A DNA stretch of 64,000 bases from Cyclobacterium jeungdonense (GCF_010994275.1 NZ_WMCD01000005.1:1-64000), one strand, 5' to 3'; positions 1-8,301 are shown, counted from the first letter of the stretch. The notes: generated by a model from the letters alone, not told the origin. Numbers and translations are program-made.

Positions 1-1
1 A

Positions 2-568
2 GCTGCCGACATGCTCAACGATCGGGTACTGCCGTTTTATGAGCAGCAGCACATAAGGCTTCTGCGTATCCTTACTGATAGAGGTACCGAATACTGCGGA
101 GCAAGGGAACATCATGAGTTCCAATTGTACCTGGCCATTGAAGATATAGATCATTCCAAAACCAAGGCAAAAAGTCCACAGACCAACGGTATTTGTGAAC
201 GTTTCCACCGTACCATCCAGGACGAGTTTTACGCAATAGCTTTCCGTAAAAAGATCTACAATTCGTTAGATGAACTTCAACAGGACCTGGATAAATGGCT
301 TGATTACTACAACAATGAGAGAACACATTCAGGAAAGCACTGCTTTGGCAAAACGCCTATGCAGACATTGCTGGATAGTAAGCATTTGGCTGACGAAAAA
401 ATGCTGGACTTGATTCATGAAAAAGTCGTAACTTTACCCATGCCGGGCGAAGCGGAAACAGGCTCTGGTGGCGACCAACCTGTCAGGAATATCCCGGCCG
501 ATCGAAATGACCAAGGGGCCGTCAAAAGCCCCTTATCTTACAATCATTTTGGGAGTAATATCCCTTAA
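2..568 (+). CDS. IS481-like transposase, C-terminal part (5' end outside window)
   Basis: This is the C-terminal half of a DDE transposase with a retroviral-integrase (rve) fold. The reading frame is open to the first base, so the start lies upstream; the first internal ATG is at 11. The second catalytic Asp is in DRGTEYCG and the catalytic Glu in NGICERFHRT, followed by the YYNNERTHSGK region usual for IS481/IS3-type enzymes. After the conserved LIHEKVVTLPMP segment there is a tail of about 40 residues with no recognisable domain. The tail overlaps a 7-bp stem (AAGGGGC at 513-519 with GCCCCTT at 528-534), which could be a hairpin near the end of the element. Whether the element is intact cannot be judged because its left end is not present. 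Confidence 0.85.
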   Translation, partial: AADMLNDRVLPFYEQQHIRLLRILTDRGTEYCGAREHHEFQLYLAIEDIDHSKTKAKSPQTNGICERFHRTIQDEFYAIAFRKKIYNSLDELQQDLDKWLDYYNNERTHSGKHCFGKTPMQTLLDSKHLADEKMLDLIHEKVVTLPMPGEAETGSGGDQPVRNIPADRNDQGAVKSPLSYNHFGSNIP

Positions 569-652
569 GAAAACGCGGTCTAAATTTACCCAACTGTCAG
601 ATAATATCGGAGCTATTACAATTGATCAAAGCTGCTGAAGAAATACCATTCT

Positions 653-1075
653 TTAAATGGTCAACTCTAACCTAATAAAGCCCAATTCATCTGCTATATT
701 CTCAAAAATCCAAATATCGCCCTCCCGGACAAAGTAACGCACCAGATTAGTTACCAGTTGGGGTACTGGGGCTTCTGCCACTAACGCAAAGTCTTTGTTG
801 TAAACAGAAAGATGTATGTTCCTATCTATAGCTTCAGGCAAAAGTTCACCGGCTTCTTTTACTTCTGCAAACTCAATCCTATAGGAAAAGCGGTAATACC
901 GCTCATTTTCATCATCCCAAACCGGTGGTGAAAAACTTACTTGTTCCAATACTTTTTGATAATCCACCATCAGGGTATCAATTTTAATTTTCAAATTATC
1001 GGTAGTGCTGGTTTCAGGCTTATTTCCACAGGAAAAGCCGATCATTGTCAATATGAGCAGTGGTATTTGTTTCAT
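653..1075 (-). CDS. Short DUF4221-like lipoprotein, probably internally deleted
   Basis: A 140-residue protein with a lipoprotein signal: hydrophobic LLILTMIGF followed by S-C-G, so Cys16 is the likely lipidated residue. The body (SPPVWDDENERYYRFSYRI, then NIHLSVYNKDFALVAEAP, then YFVREGDIWIFENIADELG) resembles from memory the last hundred residues of DUF4221 proteins, which are common in Cyclobacteriaceae and usually about 350-400 residues long. Here the signal peptide and a short linker run straight into that C-terminal end, so most of the propeller-like middle is missing without a frameshift. It may be a remnant or a genuine short paralogue. It stands alone next to a transposase end. The DUF4221 assignment is from memory of the family and needs a profile search. 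Confidence 0.6.
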   Translation of the reverse strand: MKQIPLLILTMIGFSCGNKPETSTTDNLKIKIDTLMVDYQKVLEQVSFSPPVWDDENERYYRFSYRIEFAEVKEAGELLPEAIDRNIHLSVYNKDFALVAEAPVPQLVTNLVRYFVREGDIWIFENIADELGFIRLELTI

Positions 1076-1180
1076 GATCTAAAACTTAGGACGGTGTAAA
1101 TTAAAACTACTTTATCGAAAAGCGAGGTTAAAAAAAAAGTTAAGGTGACGCCTGATCGTAATGAACCAATAAATTGCCCG

Positions 1181-1188
1181 TATTTTTG
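1181..1188 (+). promoter_or_regulatory. Candidate -7 box (TATTTTTG)
   Basis: A perfect match to the Bacteroidota -7 consensus TAnnTTTG, 110 bases before the hydrolase start at 1298. No TTTG is seen at the expected -33 position, so this is weak support for a promoter. Confidence 0.25.
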
Positions 1189-1297
1189 AAAATATAACCA
1201 CTGTTTGGGAGGTTACGGGCCCCATTTAGCGCCATTTTTTCCTTAAAATCAGTAACTTACCTGAAGTTATTAACCTCGCATTTTATTTTTACTCCAC

Positions 1298-2419
1298 ATG
1301 CCAATTATTAAAACCATGGTTCTATTATTCGCGGCTATTCTATTTGGAGGCTTGGTATTTTTGTTGGGCTTTTTACTTTGGATCAGCCCTGGAAAGCCCA
1401 GCCCTTTTCTGGACAGTGCCGGCAATCCCTTGCCAGAAAGTGTATCAGAAAAAGTGTTTGTACAAGTGGGCGGTGTACGACAGGGCATGTTTATAAGAAG
1501 CAAAAACATCCACCGTCCTGTTTTGCTCTATCTGCATGGTGGCCCGTCCTTTCCTAATTATTTTTTGATTGACAAACACCAACCTGGCCTGGAAGACTAC
1601 TTTTCAGTCTGTTACTGGGAGCAAAGGGGAGGGGGACTTTCCTACAGCCCCGAAGTGGATTTGCAGAGCATGAGCTATGAGCAATTGGTAGCCGATGCGG
1701 TGGAAGTGACCCACTATTTGCGTAAACGATTTGGCAAAGAAAAAATTTATTTATTAGCTCATTCCGGGGGAACGCCTATTGCTTTACAGGCAGCAGCCCA
1801 AAACCCTCAATTATACGAAGCCTATATGGCCATGGCACAGATTACGGACCAGGCTGAGTCAGAAAAAATTGCTTACGAATACATGATGCAGATCTACCAA
1901 CAAAAAAATGATCACAAATCGTTTAAGCAGATGAAGCAATACCCCATCCTGGAAAAAAATTCACTGGTTTATGACTTTTACACCTCACCCATTCGGGACA
2001 GAATGATGCACGAATTGGGTATTGGCACTATGAGGGAAATGAAATCCATTTTCAAGGATGTTTTTATCCCGGTATGGACCTGCATGGCCTATACACTTGC
2101 CGAAAAAATCAATATCTGGAGGTCTAAATTTTTCTTTTTACCCAAAACCAATCTCCCTAGAGAAGTGCTGTCGAGAAATTTTGCCGCTGAAGTGCCAAAA
2201 TTGGATATACCGATCTATTTTTTCAGCGGTAGGTATGACTACACCGTGAACAGGGAGCTTTCCAAAGCCTATTTCAGAAAGCTTGAAGCACCCTTAAAAG
2301 GTTTTTACACCTTTGAAAATTCGGCACACAGCCCTTTATTTGAAGAAAACAAAAAAATGAGACTGATAATCGAACGAGACGTTTTAAATGGTAGGTTGGA
2401 CCTTGCAGACAAAGAATAA
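1298..2419 (+). CDS. Membrane-anchored alpha/beta hydrolase (proline-iminopeptidase-like)
   Basis: A 373-residue alpha/beta-hydrolase with an N-terminal membrane anchor (residues 6-29, hydrophobic, no cleavage site). The oxyanion motif HGGPS is at about residue 80 and a W-EQRGGG segment corresponds to the DQRGxG of prolyl iminopeptidases. The nucleophile Ser156 sits in AHSGG, where the usual first Gly of GxSxG is Ala. Asp314 (GRYDYTV) and His344 (SAHSP) complete a plausible catalytic triad. A helical cap of about 110 residues lies between nucleophile and acid. The catalytic domain would face the periplasm if the anchor is type II. The substrate is unknown; peptidase or esterase are both possible. 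It is a single-gene unit. Confidence 0.85.
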   Translation: MPIIKTMVLLFAAILFGGLVFLLGFLLWISPGKPSPFLDSAGNPLPESVSEKVFVQVGGVRQGMFIRSKNIHRPVLLYLHGGPSFPNYFLIDKHQPGLEDYFSVCYWEQRGGGLSYSPEVDLQSMSYEQLVADAVEVTHYLRKRFGKEKIYLLAHSGGTPIALQAAAQNPQLYEAYMAMAQITDQAESEKIAYEYMMQIYQQKNDHKSFKQMKQYPILEKNSLVYDFYTSPIRDRMMHELGIGTMREMKSIFKDVFIPVWTCMAYTLAEKINIWRSKFFFLPKTNLPREVLSRNFAAEVPKLDIPIYFFSGRYDYTVNRELSKAYFRKLEAPLKGFYTFENSAHSPLFEENKKMRLIIERDVLNGRLDLADKE

Positions 2420-2792
2420 ATTCTTTGGAATAAGTTAATTGAAAGGACGGTAACCAATTTTAAATCAAGATTTTTCATCGGTTTATGGCCACCGGTAAGT
2501 CCCGGAATCAGGTCATAATTTAACCACAAAGCACATCAGGGTACCAAAATTCGCACCCTGAATGTGCCATGCGGTTGTTTTTCTAATTTTGGAAAACCAA
2601 TCTTCTATTACATTGATCCAGACAAGTACCCCTTCCATTTGTAGGAATGAGGCTGTATTTCGACGGTACTTTCATCTACCTGGAACTTCAAAGGTTGGGG
2701 ATTTTTTCAGTATGACTCGTGCTGAGAAGGTTTTGATATCAATTTCTAAGTTCAAAAGGGCCACTTGACATTGATTTCAACAACAACCCGAT
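2420..2792. other. Non-coding spacer
   Basis: A 373-base stretch between the hydrolase gene and the converging outer-membrane protein gene. No credible coding frame, tRNA, repeat or strong hairpin was recognised in either strand. Confidence 0.5.
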
Positions 2793-3407
2793 TTACAAAC
2801 CATAAACAATTCCCAAACCTAAGGAAATGTAATTCAGATTGGCACCGATAGAAGTGGTACCGCTTGAAAAATCACGGGAAAGAGACCTGTACCTGATGCC
2901 GGGCTGGATTTTAAATCGCTCCGATACAGGTATCGAAATTCCGGATTCTAATTGCCAGCCAAATCCGTGTCCGGAATCATTTACTAACTCTCCGTTGCTA
3001 TCTTCCAATTCAAGGTGATTCCAAAGCCCTCCTGCCTTGAAGAACACCCTGGAATCCCCGGTTCCCACCGGTACGAAGTACTGGACACCGTAGGTATAAC
3101 CGGTTTCCTCAACATCCATATTAGGACCTGCAAAGGTTTGGTCAGAGGAAAATCGGTTCCAGCTCCATCCGGCATAGACTCCGAGTTGTGTCATAAAATC
3201 ATAGGAAATGACCCCTTCAAAACCAAAACCTGTATTGAGCTTGGAATTACTATTTAAATCTGAGGTAGGGAAATTGGCACCTGGCCTGAATTCCAAACTC
3301 CAGTTCCTTTGGCTCCACCCTTCATGGGAAAAGCCCATCAAAATAACGAAAAGCATCCCGATCATCCATGACCGGTTTGCGGAGGAATTTTTTAAAATGG
3401 TTTTCAT
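2793..3407 (-). CDS. Outer-membrane beta-barrel protein
   Basis: A 204-residue exported protein. The ATG at 3405-3407 (MKTILKN) is preferred over one eight codons upstream because it opens a normal signal peptide (MIGMLFVILMGFSHEGWSQ), with cleavage probably after Ser-Gln. The mature part begins WSLEFRPGANFP and alternates short beta strands with turns (GFEGVISYDFMTQLGVYAGWSW, GVQYFVPVG, FFKAGGLW), ending in an amphipathic strand ISLGLGIVYGL. This is the pattern of small OmpX/OmpW-like 'porin family' barrels of Bacteroidota. It is monocistronic. A TAAGTTTG -7 box and a long inverted repeat lie just upstream. Function unknown; such proteins are often envelope-stress or adhesion barrels. Confidence 0.85.
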   Translation of the reverse strand: MKTILKNSSANRSWMIGMLFVILMGFSHEGWSQRNWSLEFRPGANFPTSDLNSNSKLNTGFGFEGVISYDFMTQLGVYAGWSWNRFSSDQTFAGPNMDVEETGYTYGVQYFVPVGTGDSRVFFKAGGLWNHLELEDSNGELVNDSGHGFGWQLESGISIPVSERFKIQPGIRYRSLSRDFSSGTTSIGANLNYISLGLGIVYGL

Positions 3408-3428
3408 AGCTTGTTGATTATAATAAAA

Positions 3429-3436
3429 CAAACTTA
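3429..3436 (-). promoter_or_regulatory. Candidate -7 box (TAAGTTTG) of the barrel gene
   Basis: Read on the minus strand this is a perfect TAnnTTTG box ending 22 bases before the ATG at 3407. No exact TTTG is seen about 20 bases further upstream; the inverted repeat at 3458-3495 covers that zone. Confidence 0.4.
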
Positions 3437-3457
3437 GTGAAAACTTAATCTTTATAT

Positions 3458-3495
3458 TATGAAATAAATCAACTATAGTTATGATTTACTTCATA
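3458..3495. promoter_or_regulatory. Imperfect inverted repeat, operator candidate
   Basis: TATGAAATAAATCA at 3458-3471 and TGATTTACTTCATA at 3482-3495 are inverted copies differing at one position, separated by 10 bases. The centre (AACTATAGTT, 3471-3480) is itself a perfect palindrome. The element sits just upstream of the candidate -7 box of the barrel gene, where a repressor or activator would act. Confidence 0.4.
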
Positions 3496-3652
3496 ATTAA
3501 ATTCGTATAAAAATACTATTGATCGTATTTCAGTTAGAAGAGGTCGAGGTTAGGATGGATGTATGGGTTCCGTTCATTCTGACGCAAGATCATAGCCATT
3601 CTATTGGAAAATTAATGCGGCAATTTGGGGATGTTAAATGTAATTATAAGCA

Positions 3653-4120
3653 CTACTCATTTCCAGGAATGGAATCAGGCCAGGACTTACGGTACTTGTC
3701 TACTGTAGCTTCATAACTTTTCGCCAAGCTATCAGCCTCTTCCTCGCTATAGACACTTTTTGCCTTTTTAAAGAAATCCTCTTCCTCATCCTTTAAATGA
3801 TGTTTTACTTTTTCTACCAGTTTTTGGAGGGTGCTCAACCAATGTGGAGAACTCATATCTGTATCATTTAATTCCTGGATCAGTTTGTCCATCTCATGAT
3901 GTTCTGCCATGCCATGTCTGGCATCTTCCTGCATTTTATCTGTATCGATCAGCGGGGAGTAAAAATAGCGTTCTTCCGCAACGGCATGCACTTCCAGTTC
4001 TTTTTTTAGGTCTTCCCAAAGCTTCTTGCGTTCTTGAGATTCTCCGGAGGTAGTTACGATTTTGTCACAAAGGTTTCTTTGGATATCGTGGTCATTTTTT
4101 ATGGCTTCGTAAATTTTCAT
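3653..4120 (-). CDS. Hemerythrin HHE-domain protein
   Basis: A 155-residue cytoplasmic four-helix protein of the hemerythrin/HHE cation-binding family, which binds a di-iron centre and senses or buffers oxygen, NO or iron. Candidate iron ligands are His11 (NDHD), His45 and Glu49 (EVHAVAEE), His74 (AEHHE) and His107/108 with the following DEEED run. Length matches single-domain members. No signal peptide. The C-terminal 30 residues (YEATVDKYRKSWPDS) extend past the bundle. It is a lone gene, so its partner is unknown. Confidence 0.88.
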   Translation of the reverse strand: MKIYEAIKNDHDIQRNLCDKIVTTSGESQERKKLWEDLKKELEVHAVAEERYFYSPLIDTDKMQEDARHGMAEHHEMDKLIQELNDTDMSSPHWLSTLQKLVEKVKHHLKDEEEDFFKKAKSVYSEEEADSLAKSYEATVDKYRKSWPDSIPGNE

Positions 4121-4575
4121 TCGATACTATTTTTACATGTTTCAAAATAAAAACCTCTTGTCATTTTGAGTTATTCGAAATAAGTGGTCTAAGAAACTAC
4201 AAGATACCATTTTTCGGTGGTAAGTTCGCTGCCCTTTGGCAATCGATTCCACCTGAAGTTTATGCTTTAGTTCAGATTGCTCCCTTTTTAGGCTGAGCCT
4301 GCCTAAGCCCGCCTCCGCTCAGGGACCGGGATGGGACCAATGGCGGTTAGTGATGATATGATTATTTGACGGTCTGATAGTTTGATTTACTGATGGCAAC
4401 ATTAATGTATCTGTCTATGTTGACTGCGGTGCCTGAGCGGAGTCGAAGGCAGCGCAGTCGAAGGCGATGGGCTAATGTGCTGATGGTTTAGTTACCACTG
4501 TTGGAGTCAACTAAACAGCTAACCGGTTAAACGATTAAACCATTACCCTTACCTTTACATCAAACCTACGCTACC
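4121..4575. repeat. Repeat-bearing spacer (GAGCGGAGTCGAAGG type)
   Basis: A 455-base non-coding stretch before the Crp/Fnr gene. CTCCGCTCAGG at 4313-4323 and CCTGAGCGGAG at 4432-4442 form an 11-base inverted repeat. The second copy runs into a direct repeat of AGTCGAAGGC at 4441-4450 and 4456-4465. Sequences of this kind are, from general knowledge, a recurrent intergenic repeat in Bacteroidota genomes. Nearer the gene there is a TAACCGGTTA palindrome (4520-4529). No coding frame is credible here. Confidence 0.5.
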
Positions 4576-5136
4576 ATGAACCTCTTCGATTTCTTTGATA
4601 CCATTTATCCGATCAGTCCTGAAGCAAAAAAGGCAATGGAACAGATTATCAGGGAAAAAAGCTACGCCAAAAATGAGATCGTACAGGAAATTGGCAGTAG
4701 GTGCCGGACGGTATATATCGTGAAATCCGGAAGCGCAACGATTTTTTACTATAAAGATGGCAATGACATTACCGAACATTTTGCGTTTGAAAACGACATC
4801 ATTGTACGGGCTGAAAGCTTGTTTACCAGAAAACCCACCTCCAAAGGAATTCAGGCTATTGACGAAACCCTTATGCTAGGTATCGATTCGGAAAGCCTAT
4901 TTCTACTTTACGATCGACACCACGATCTGGAAAGGCTTTTTCGGCTTATCTTTGAGAACGAATACGTGAATACAGTCAAACGTCTCGAAAGTTTGCAGTT
5001 TAAATCGGCTAAAGAAAGGTACCTGGAGTTGCTCGAATCCACCGATATTATTCAAAAAATTCCTTTGAAGTACATTGCCTCTTACCTGGGAATCACTCAG
5101 GTATCACTCAGCAGAATCCGGTCAGGGCTAGGCTGA
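4576..5136 (+). CDS. Crp/Fnr-family transcriptional regulator
   Basis: A 186-residue regulator. Residues about 25-110 form the cyclic-nucleotide-type beta barrel (YAKNEIVQEIGSRCRTVYIV, then SGSATIFYYKDGNDIT) and residues about 140-186 a helix-turn-helix (IPLKYIASYLGITQVSLSRIR). It lacks the N-terminal cysteine cluster of Fe-S FNR proteins, and no clear cAMP-binding arginine signature is visible, so the ligand is unknown. It ends 69 bases before an MFS gene on the same strand. A palindrome with the spacing of Crp/Fnr sites lies in that gap, which suggests it controls that transporter. Confidence 0.9.
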   Translation: MNLFDFFDTIYPISPEAKKAMEQIIREKSYAKNEIVQEIGSRCRTVYIVKSGSATIFYYKDGNDITEHFAFENDIIVRAESLFTRKPTSKGIQAIDETLMLGIDSESLFLLYDRHHDLERLFRLIFENEYVNTVKRLESLQFKSAKERYLELLESTDIIQKIPLKYIASYLGITQVSLSRIRSGLG

Positions 5137-5173
5137 TTATTTAACATTTGTAAAAGGTTTTGTCTCCCAACCA

Positions 5174-5189
5174 CCTGACCTTTGTCAGG
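5174..5189. promoter_or_regulatory. Candidate Crp/Fnr operator (CCTGAC-N4-GTCAGG)
   Basis: A perfect 6-base inverted repeat with a 4-base centre (CTTT), 16 bases before the MFS start codon and just downstream of the Crp/Fnr regulator gene. The half-site spacing equals that of FNR boxes (TTGAT-N4-ATCAA). It could also fold as a small RNA hairpin. Confidence 0.45.
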
Positions 5190-5205
5190 CTAAATAAAGC
5201 GCGAG

Positions 5206-6438
5206 ATGAATACAGACAACATACACCTTGGATTAAAAGAAAACTGGAAACAGTTTACTATTCTGGTCATTGTAAACGCCTTTGTGGGAGGGATGATCGG
5301 CATGGAACGAACCATCATACCCCAATTTGCCGAGATGGAATTTGGCATCGCTTCAAAAACAGCCATTCTGTCATTTATTACGGCATTTGGAATTACCAAA
5401 GCCGTCGCTAACTATTATACGGGACGACTTGCCAACCGTTTTGGTAGAAAAAATCTACTGCTAGTTGGCTGGCTCCTGGCCATGCCCATTCCGTTTATGC
5501 TGATTTTTGCAGGCAGCTGGAATTGGGTGATTTTTGCCAATGTACTTCTCGGGCTAAGTCAGGGGCTGACCTGGAGCAGTACCGTCGTCATGAAAATCGA
5601 CCTGGTGGGAGAAAAGGACCGGGGGCTGGCAATGGGCTTAAATGAGTTTGCCGGCTACTTTTCCGTAGGTGTAGTGGCCTTTCTGACAGGCTACGTGGCC
5701 AACAAATACGGCATTACTCCCTACCCCTTTTACATTGGAATTTTCATCTCCGTGGTCGGTTTTGTTCTGACGGCACTCTGGGTAAAAGACACCCGGGCAT
5801 TTGTGCACAAAGAAAGTGCTACCGATACTACCGGGCAGTTGAAGAATGTATTTGTGGAAACTACCTTCAAAAATAAAACCTTAAGTTCCGTGACCCAGGC
5901 AGGTTTGATCAACAACCTGAACGATGGCATGATCTGGGGCTTGCTGCCAATCATTCTTGTCTCACTAAACTACAACAATGAAAACATCGGCATCATCACG
6001 GCCATATATCCTACCGTTTGGGGTATCGGGCAACTTTTTACCGGTAAAATGTCTGACCATTATTCCAAAAAAGCGATGTTATTTTGGGGCATGTTATTGC
6101 AGGGTCTGGCCATTTTACTGATTCCCTTCAGCGATAAATTTTATATGCTGGCTTCCCTTTCGGCTATTCTCGGTTTGGGAACAGCCCTGGTATATCCCAC
6201 CTTCCTTTCCACTATTGCCCAGGCCACCAGTCCGAAACAACGGGCAGAAAGCATCGGAACATTCCGGCTTTGGCGGGACCTGGGCTATGCCTTTGGTGCG
6301 GTAATTTCAGGAATAACAGCCGACTTGTTTGGCATTGAATACGCTATATTACTTATTGGGGTACTGACCATTGGTTCTTCTCTTGTCATTAAATTTCGAA
6401 TGCCGGAGAAAATTTCCACCAAAGAGGAAATAACCTAG
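5206..6438 (+). CDS. MFS transporter
   Basis: A 410-residue, twelve-helix major facilitator protein of the inner membrane. The signature loop between helices 2 and 3 is GRLANRFGRKN, and the equivalent second-half loop is GKMSDHYSKKA. The region SSTVVMKIDLVGEKDRGLAMGLNE, here cited by its start at about residue 125, is typical of drug/metabolite exporters of this superfamily, but the substrate cannot be read from sequence. The ATG at 5206 is used. The gene follows the Crp/Fnr regulator and its palindromic site. It converges on the beta-helix gene across the hairpin array. Confidence 0.88.
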   Translation: MNTDNIHLGLKENWKQFTILVIVNAFVGGMIGMERTIIPQFAEMEFGIASKTAILSFITAFGITKAVANYYTGRLANRFGRKNLLLVGWLLAMPIPFMLIFAGSWNWVIFANVLLGLSQGLTWSSTVVMKIDLVGEKDRGLAMGLNEFAGYFSVGVVAFLTGYVANKYGITPYPFYIGIFISVVGFVLTALWVKDTRAFVHKESATDTTGQLKNVFVETTFKNKTLSSVTQAGLINNLNDGMIWGLLPIILVSLNYNNENIGIITAIYPTVWGIGQLFTGKMSDHYSKKAMLFWGMLLQGLAILLIPFSDKFYMLASLSAILGLGTALVYPTFLSTIAQATSPKQRAESIGTFRLWRDLGYAFGAVISGITADLFGIEYAILLIGVLTIGSSLVIKFRMPEKISTKEEIT

Positions 6439-6506
6439 GAAAATTTGGGGCCCCAACATACCAAAAACAAAGAGACTTGGGTAGAAATACCGATCTCCTC
6501 CCGTCA

Positions 6507-6615
6507 GGGGTTTACAAATCCCATTTATCTGTACCACGGAATTGCAAATTCCGAGGAGCCGTGCTGTTCGACATTTGTAATGTCGCATCACAGATAGTCA
6601 GGATTTGCAATCCTG
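6507..6615. repeat. Array of four evenly spaced short hairpins
   Basis: Four inverted repeats share an AT-rich core (TTTACAAA, ATTGCAAAT, ATTTGTAAT, ATTTGCAAT) but have different outer stems that each pair with themselves. They lie at 6507-6522, 6537-6553, 6569-6585 and 6599-6615. Their centres are about 30.5, 32 and 30 bases apart. Stems are 7 base pairs with a 2-3 base centre; the first contains one G-T pair. They lie between two converging genes. The differing but self-complementary stems show selection for structure. Confidence 0.7.
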
Positions 6616-6645
6616 CATTCGAGAACTTCCGAGCAATGAACCTCC

Positions 6646-8301
6646 CTATTCCTTGCGTATCTTCACATTCCTGAACGGATACGGATTGTCGCTGAGACGT
6701 AATTCCTTGCCACTTTCCGTGGTCACATTTTTGAGAATCACTTCTTTGGTTCGCACATGAGGGTACTTTTCCTCATAGGAATCATCCGTCATTTCCGGGT
6801 TGAAATTGCCGAAAATGGCGGGACCCTGGTAATCCTCGGGGTGATTGGAATCCTCGATGTGCAGGTTTTCAATAACGATGCGCTCCGGCATGTAGGTCGT
6901 GTAGCCGAAATCATGCTGCCCGGAATTGGAGCCGCCAATCAAACTGGCGCTGGCCGTTCTGCCACCCGCAGGAATGAAAACGCAATCCCGAATAATAAAT
7001 TCCCCCTCCCAGGTGCTGCCATAGTCGGAACGCAGGTTGATAAGCGTTCGGCCGTTTAGGGTAGAATTTTCCACCAGAAAAGTACCCGTACCGATGGCGT
7101 TAATTCCCATATGACCCAAGGTAGAATGGCGGACGGTAGCATTGGCCACGCCCATATGGGCATCAAAGCGGGAAAAGGTGCAATGATCCAAAATCAGGTT
7201 TTTGCAAAAATTGGAGCCCATAATGCCCCAATAGGTGCGATCGTTAATGTCATTGGTCTGGCTGCAATGCTCAAAGGATACGTTGATAGAGCGGCTCAGG
7301 GAGATATCGTAGCTGCCCATGGACACCGGAACACCTGCCGAGCCAATGGTCTGGTAGGTTTTGTGTCCGGTAAGTAACGTATTTCGAACCGTCACGTCGG
7401 AACAGTCGCGGAAATTGAGAAACCCTCCGTAGGGAGCACCATGCTCTCCTTCACCGGTAATGTGGTGTTCCAGGCCTTCCAGCAGTACATTCGAACGCCG
7501 GATGGCGATGCCTCTGCTGTAATAGGTGTATTTCGATTCGGCCTGGTTGGCAATGGTGGTAAATCGCCCTCCCTTAATGGTCAGAGGTATCTCGTCCATG
7601 GGTAGTGCAGTGATTTCTGTGATTTGATCGAAATCCCAGATGATCGGCGCATTGGGATCCACGTTCCCATCTTTGTCCACGATAAAAATGTCCGTTTGCG
7701 GAGAGCCATCGTTTTGGTTAGGACCATAACGAATATACCGTCTCACATTGGCATCAGTAACCGTCACCAGGCAGGGCCCGGGAAAGGGAACCTCTAATTT
7801 CTTTTGGTTTCTTTCAAGGGAAGAAATGCCTTCGAGATCAAAGGGACGGAGGGTGGAACTCACCAGAAAAACGGGTTCGGTGCGGTCCTCCACTTCGGTA
7901 TCGTCAATGATAAATTCGGCCGTCCCGAAATCGGTGTCAGTCTGGATTACTGCTGTACGCACCTTCCCTCCAATATAGTACTTGGCTCCATCGTCGGCCT
8001 TCACCAAAAGGCCCTGCTGATTGGCAATCGCATGCGTCGCTGCAATCGCGTCTATATCATCCGTTTTACCATCCCCTTTGGCCCCCAAATCACTGTAGCG
8101 GACCAGCCGTTGATTTTTAAAAGTAAGGAGATCCTCAGGGGAAACATTTACGTGTAATTCCCCCTTTTCATTGGTCTCTACCTGAGTTTGACCGACGTTG
8201 TTGGTAATCAGGATATTTTTCCGGGGATCCTCGTTTTGTGCCTGTGCCGGAAGCATCCAGGCAAAGCAACAAAGAAAGGTAATTAACAGCAGGCTTTTCA
8301 T
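6646..8301 (-). CDS. Secreted parallel beta-helix protein (pectate-lyase superfamily)
   Basis: A 551-residue exported protein. I use the ATG at 8299-8301 (MKSLLLITFLCCF), which opens a signal peptide ending near PAQAQ; upstream in-frame ATGs add residues before the hydrophobic core. After the linker, SDLGAKGDGKTDDIDAI is the start of the pectate-lyase-3 / GH28-like beta-helix fold. Repeated strands follow (NVLLEGLEHHITGEGE, DVTVRNTLL, NLILDHCTF, ATVRHSTLGHMG). It most likely cleaves or binds a polysaccharide in the periplasm or outside, but the substrate is not evident. It is a lone gene with no SusC/SusD neighbours. Confidence 0.8.
   Translation of the reverse strand: MKSLLLITFLCCFAWMLPAQAQNEDPRKNILITNNVGQTQVETNEKGELHVNVSPEDLLTFKNQRLVRYSDLGAKGDGKTDDIDAIAATHAIANQQGLLVKADDGAKYYIGGKVRTAVIQTDTDFGTAEFIIDDTEVEDRTEPVFLVSSTLRPFDLEGISSLERNQKKLEVPFPGPCLVTVTDANVRRYIRYGPNQNDGSPQTDIFIVDKDGNVDPNAPIIWDFDQITEITALPMDEIPLTIKGGRFTTIANQAESKYTYYSRGIAIRRSNVLLEGLEHHITGEGEHGAPYGGFLNFRDCSDVTVRNTLLTGHKTYQTIGSAGVPVSMGSYDISLSRSINVSFEHCSQTNDINDRTYWGIMGSNFCKNLILDHCTFSRFDAHMGVANATVRHSTLGHMGINAIGTGTFLVENSTLNGRTLINLRSDYGSTWEGEFIIRDCVFIPAGGRTASASLIGGSNSGQHDFGYTTYMPERIVIENLHIEDSNHPEDYQGPAIFGNFNPEMTDDSYEEKYPHVRTKEVILKNVTTESGKELRLSDNPYPFRNVKIRKE

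Noticed and set aside
3519-3716. 65-codon plus-strand frame
   Set aside because: Runs into the opposite strand of the hemerythrin gene; no domain.
6507-6615. CRISPR-like array, because of regular spacing
   Set aside because: Units are short palindromes with variable stems and not direct repeats; spacers are too short and no cas genes are present.
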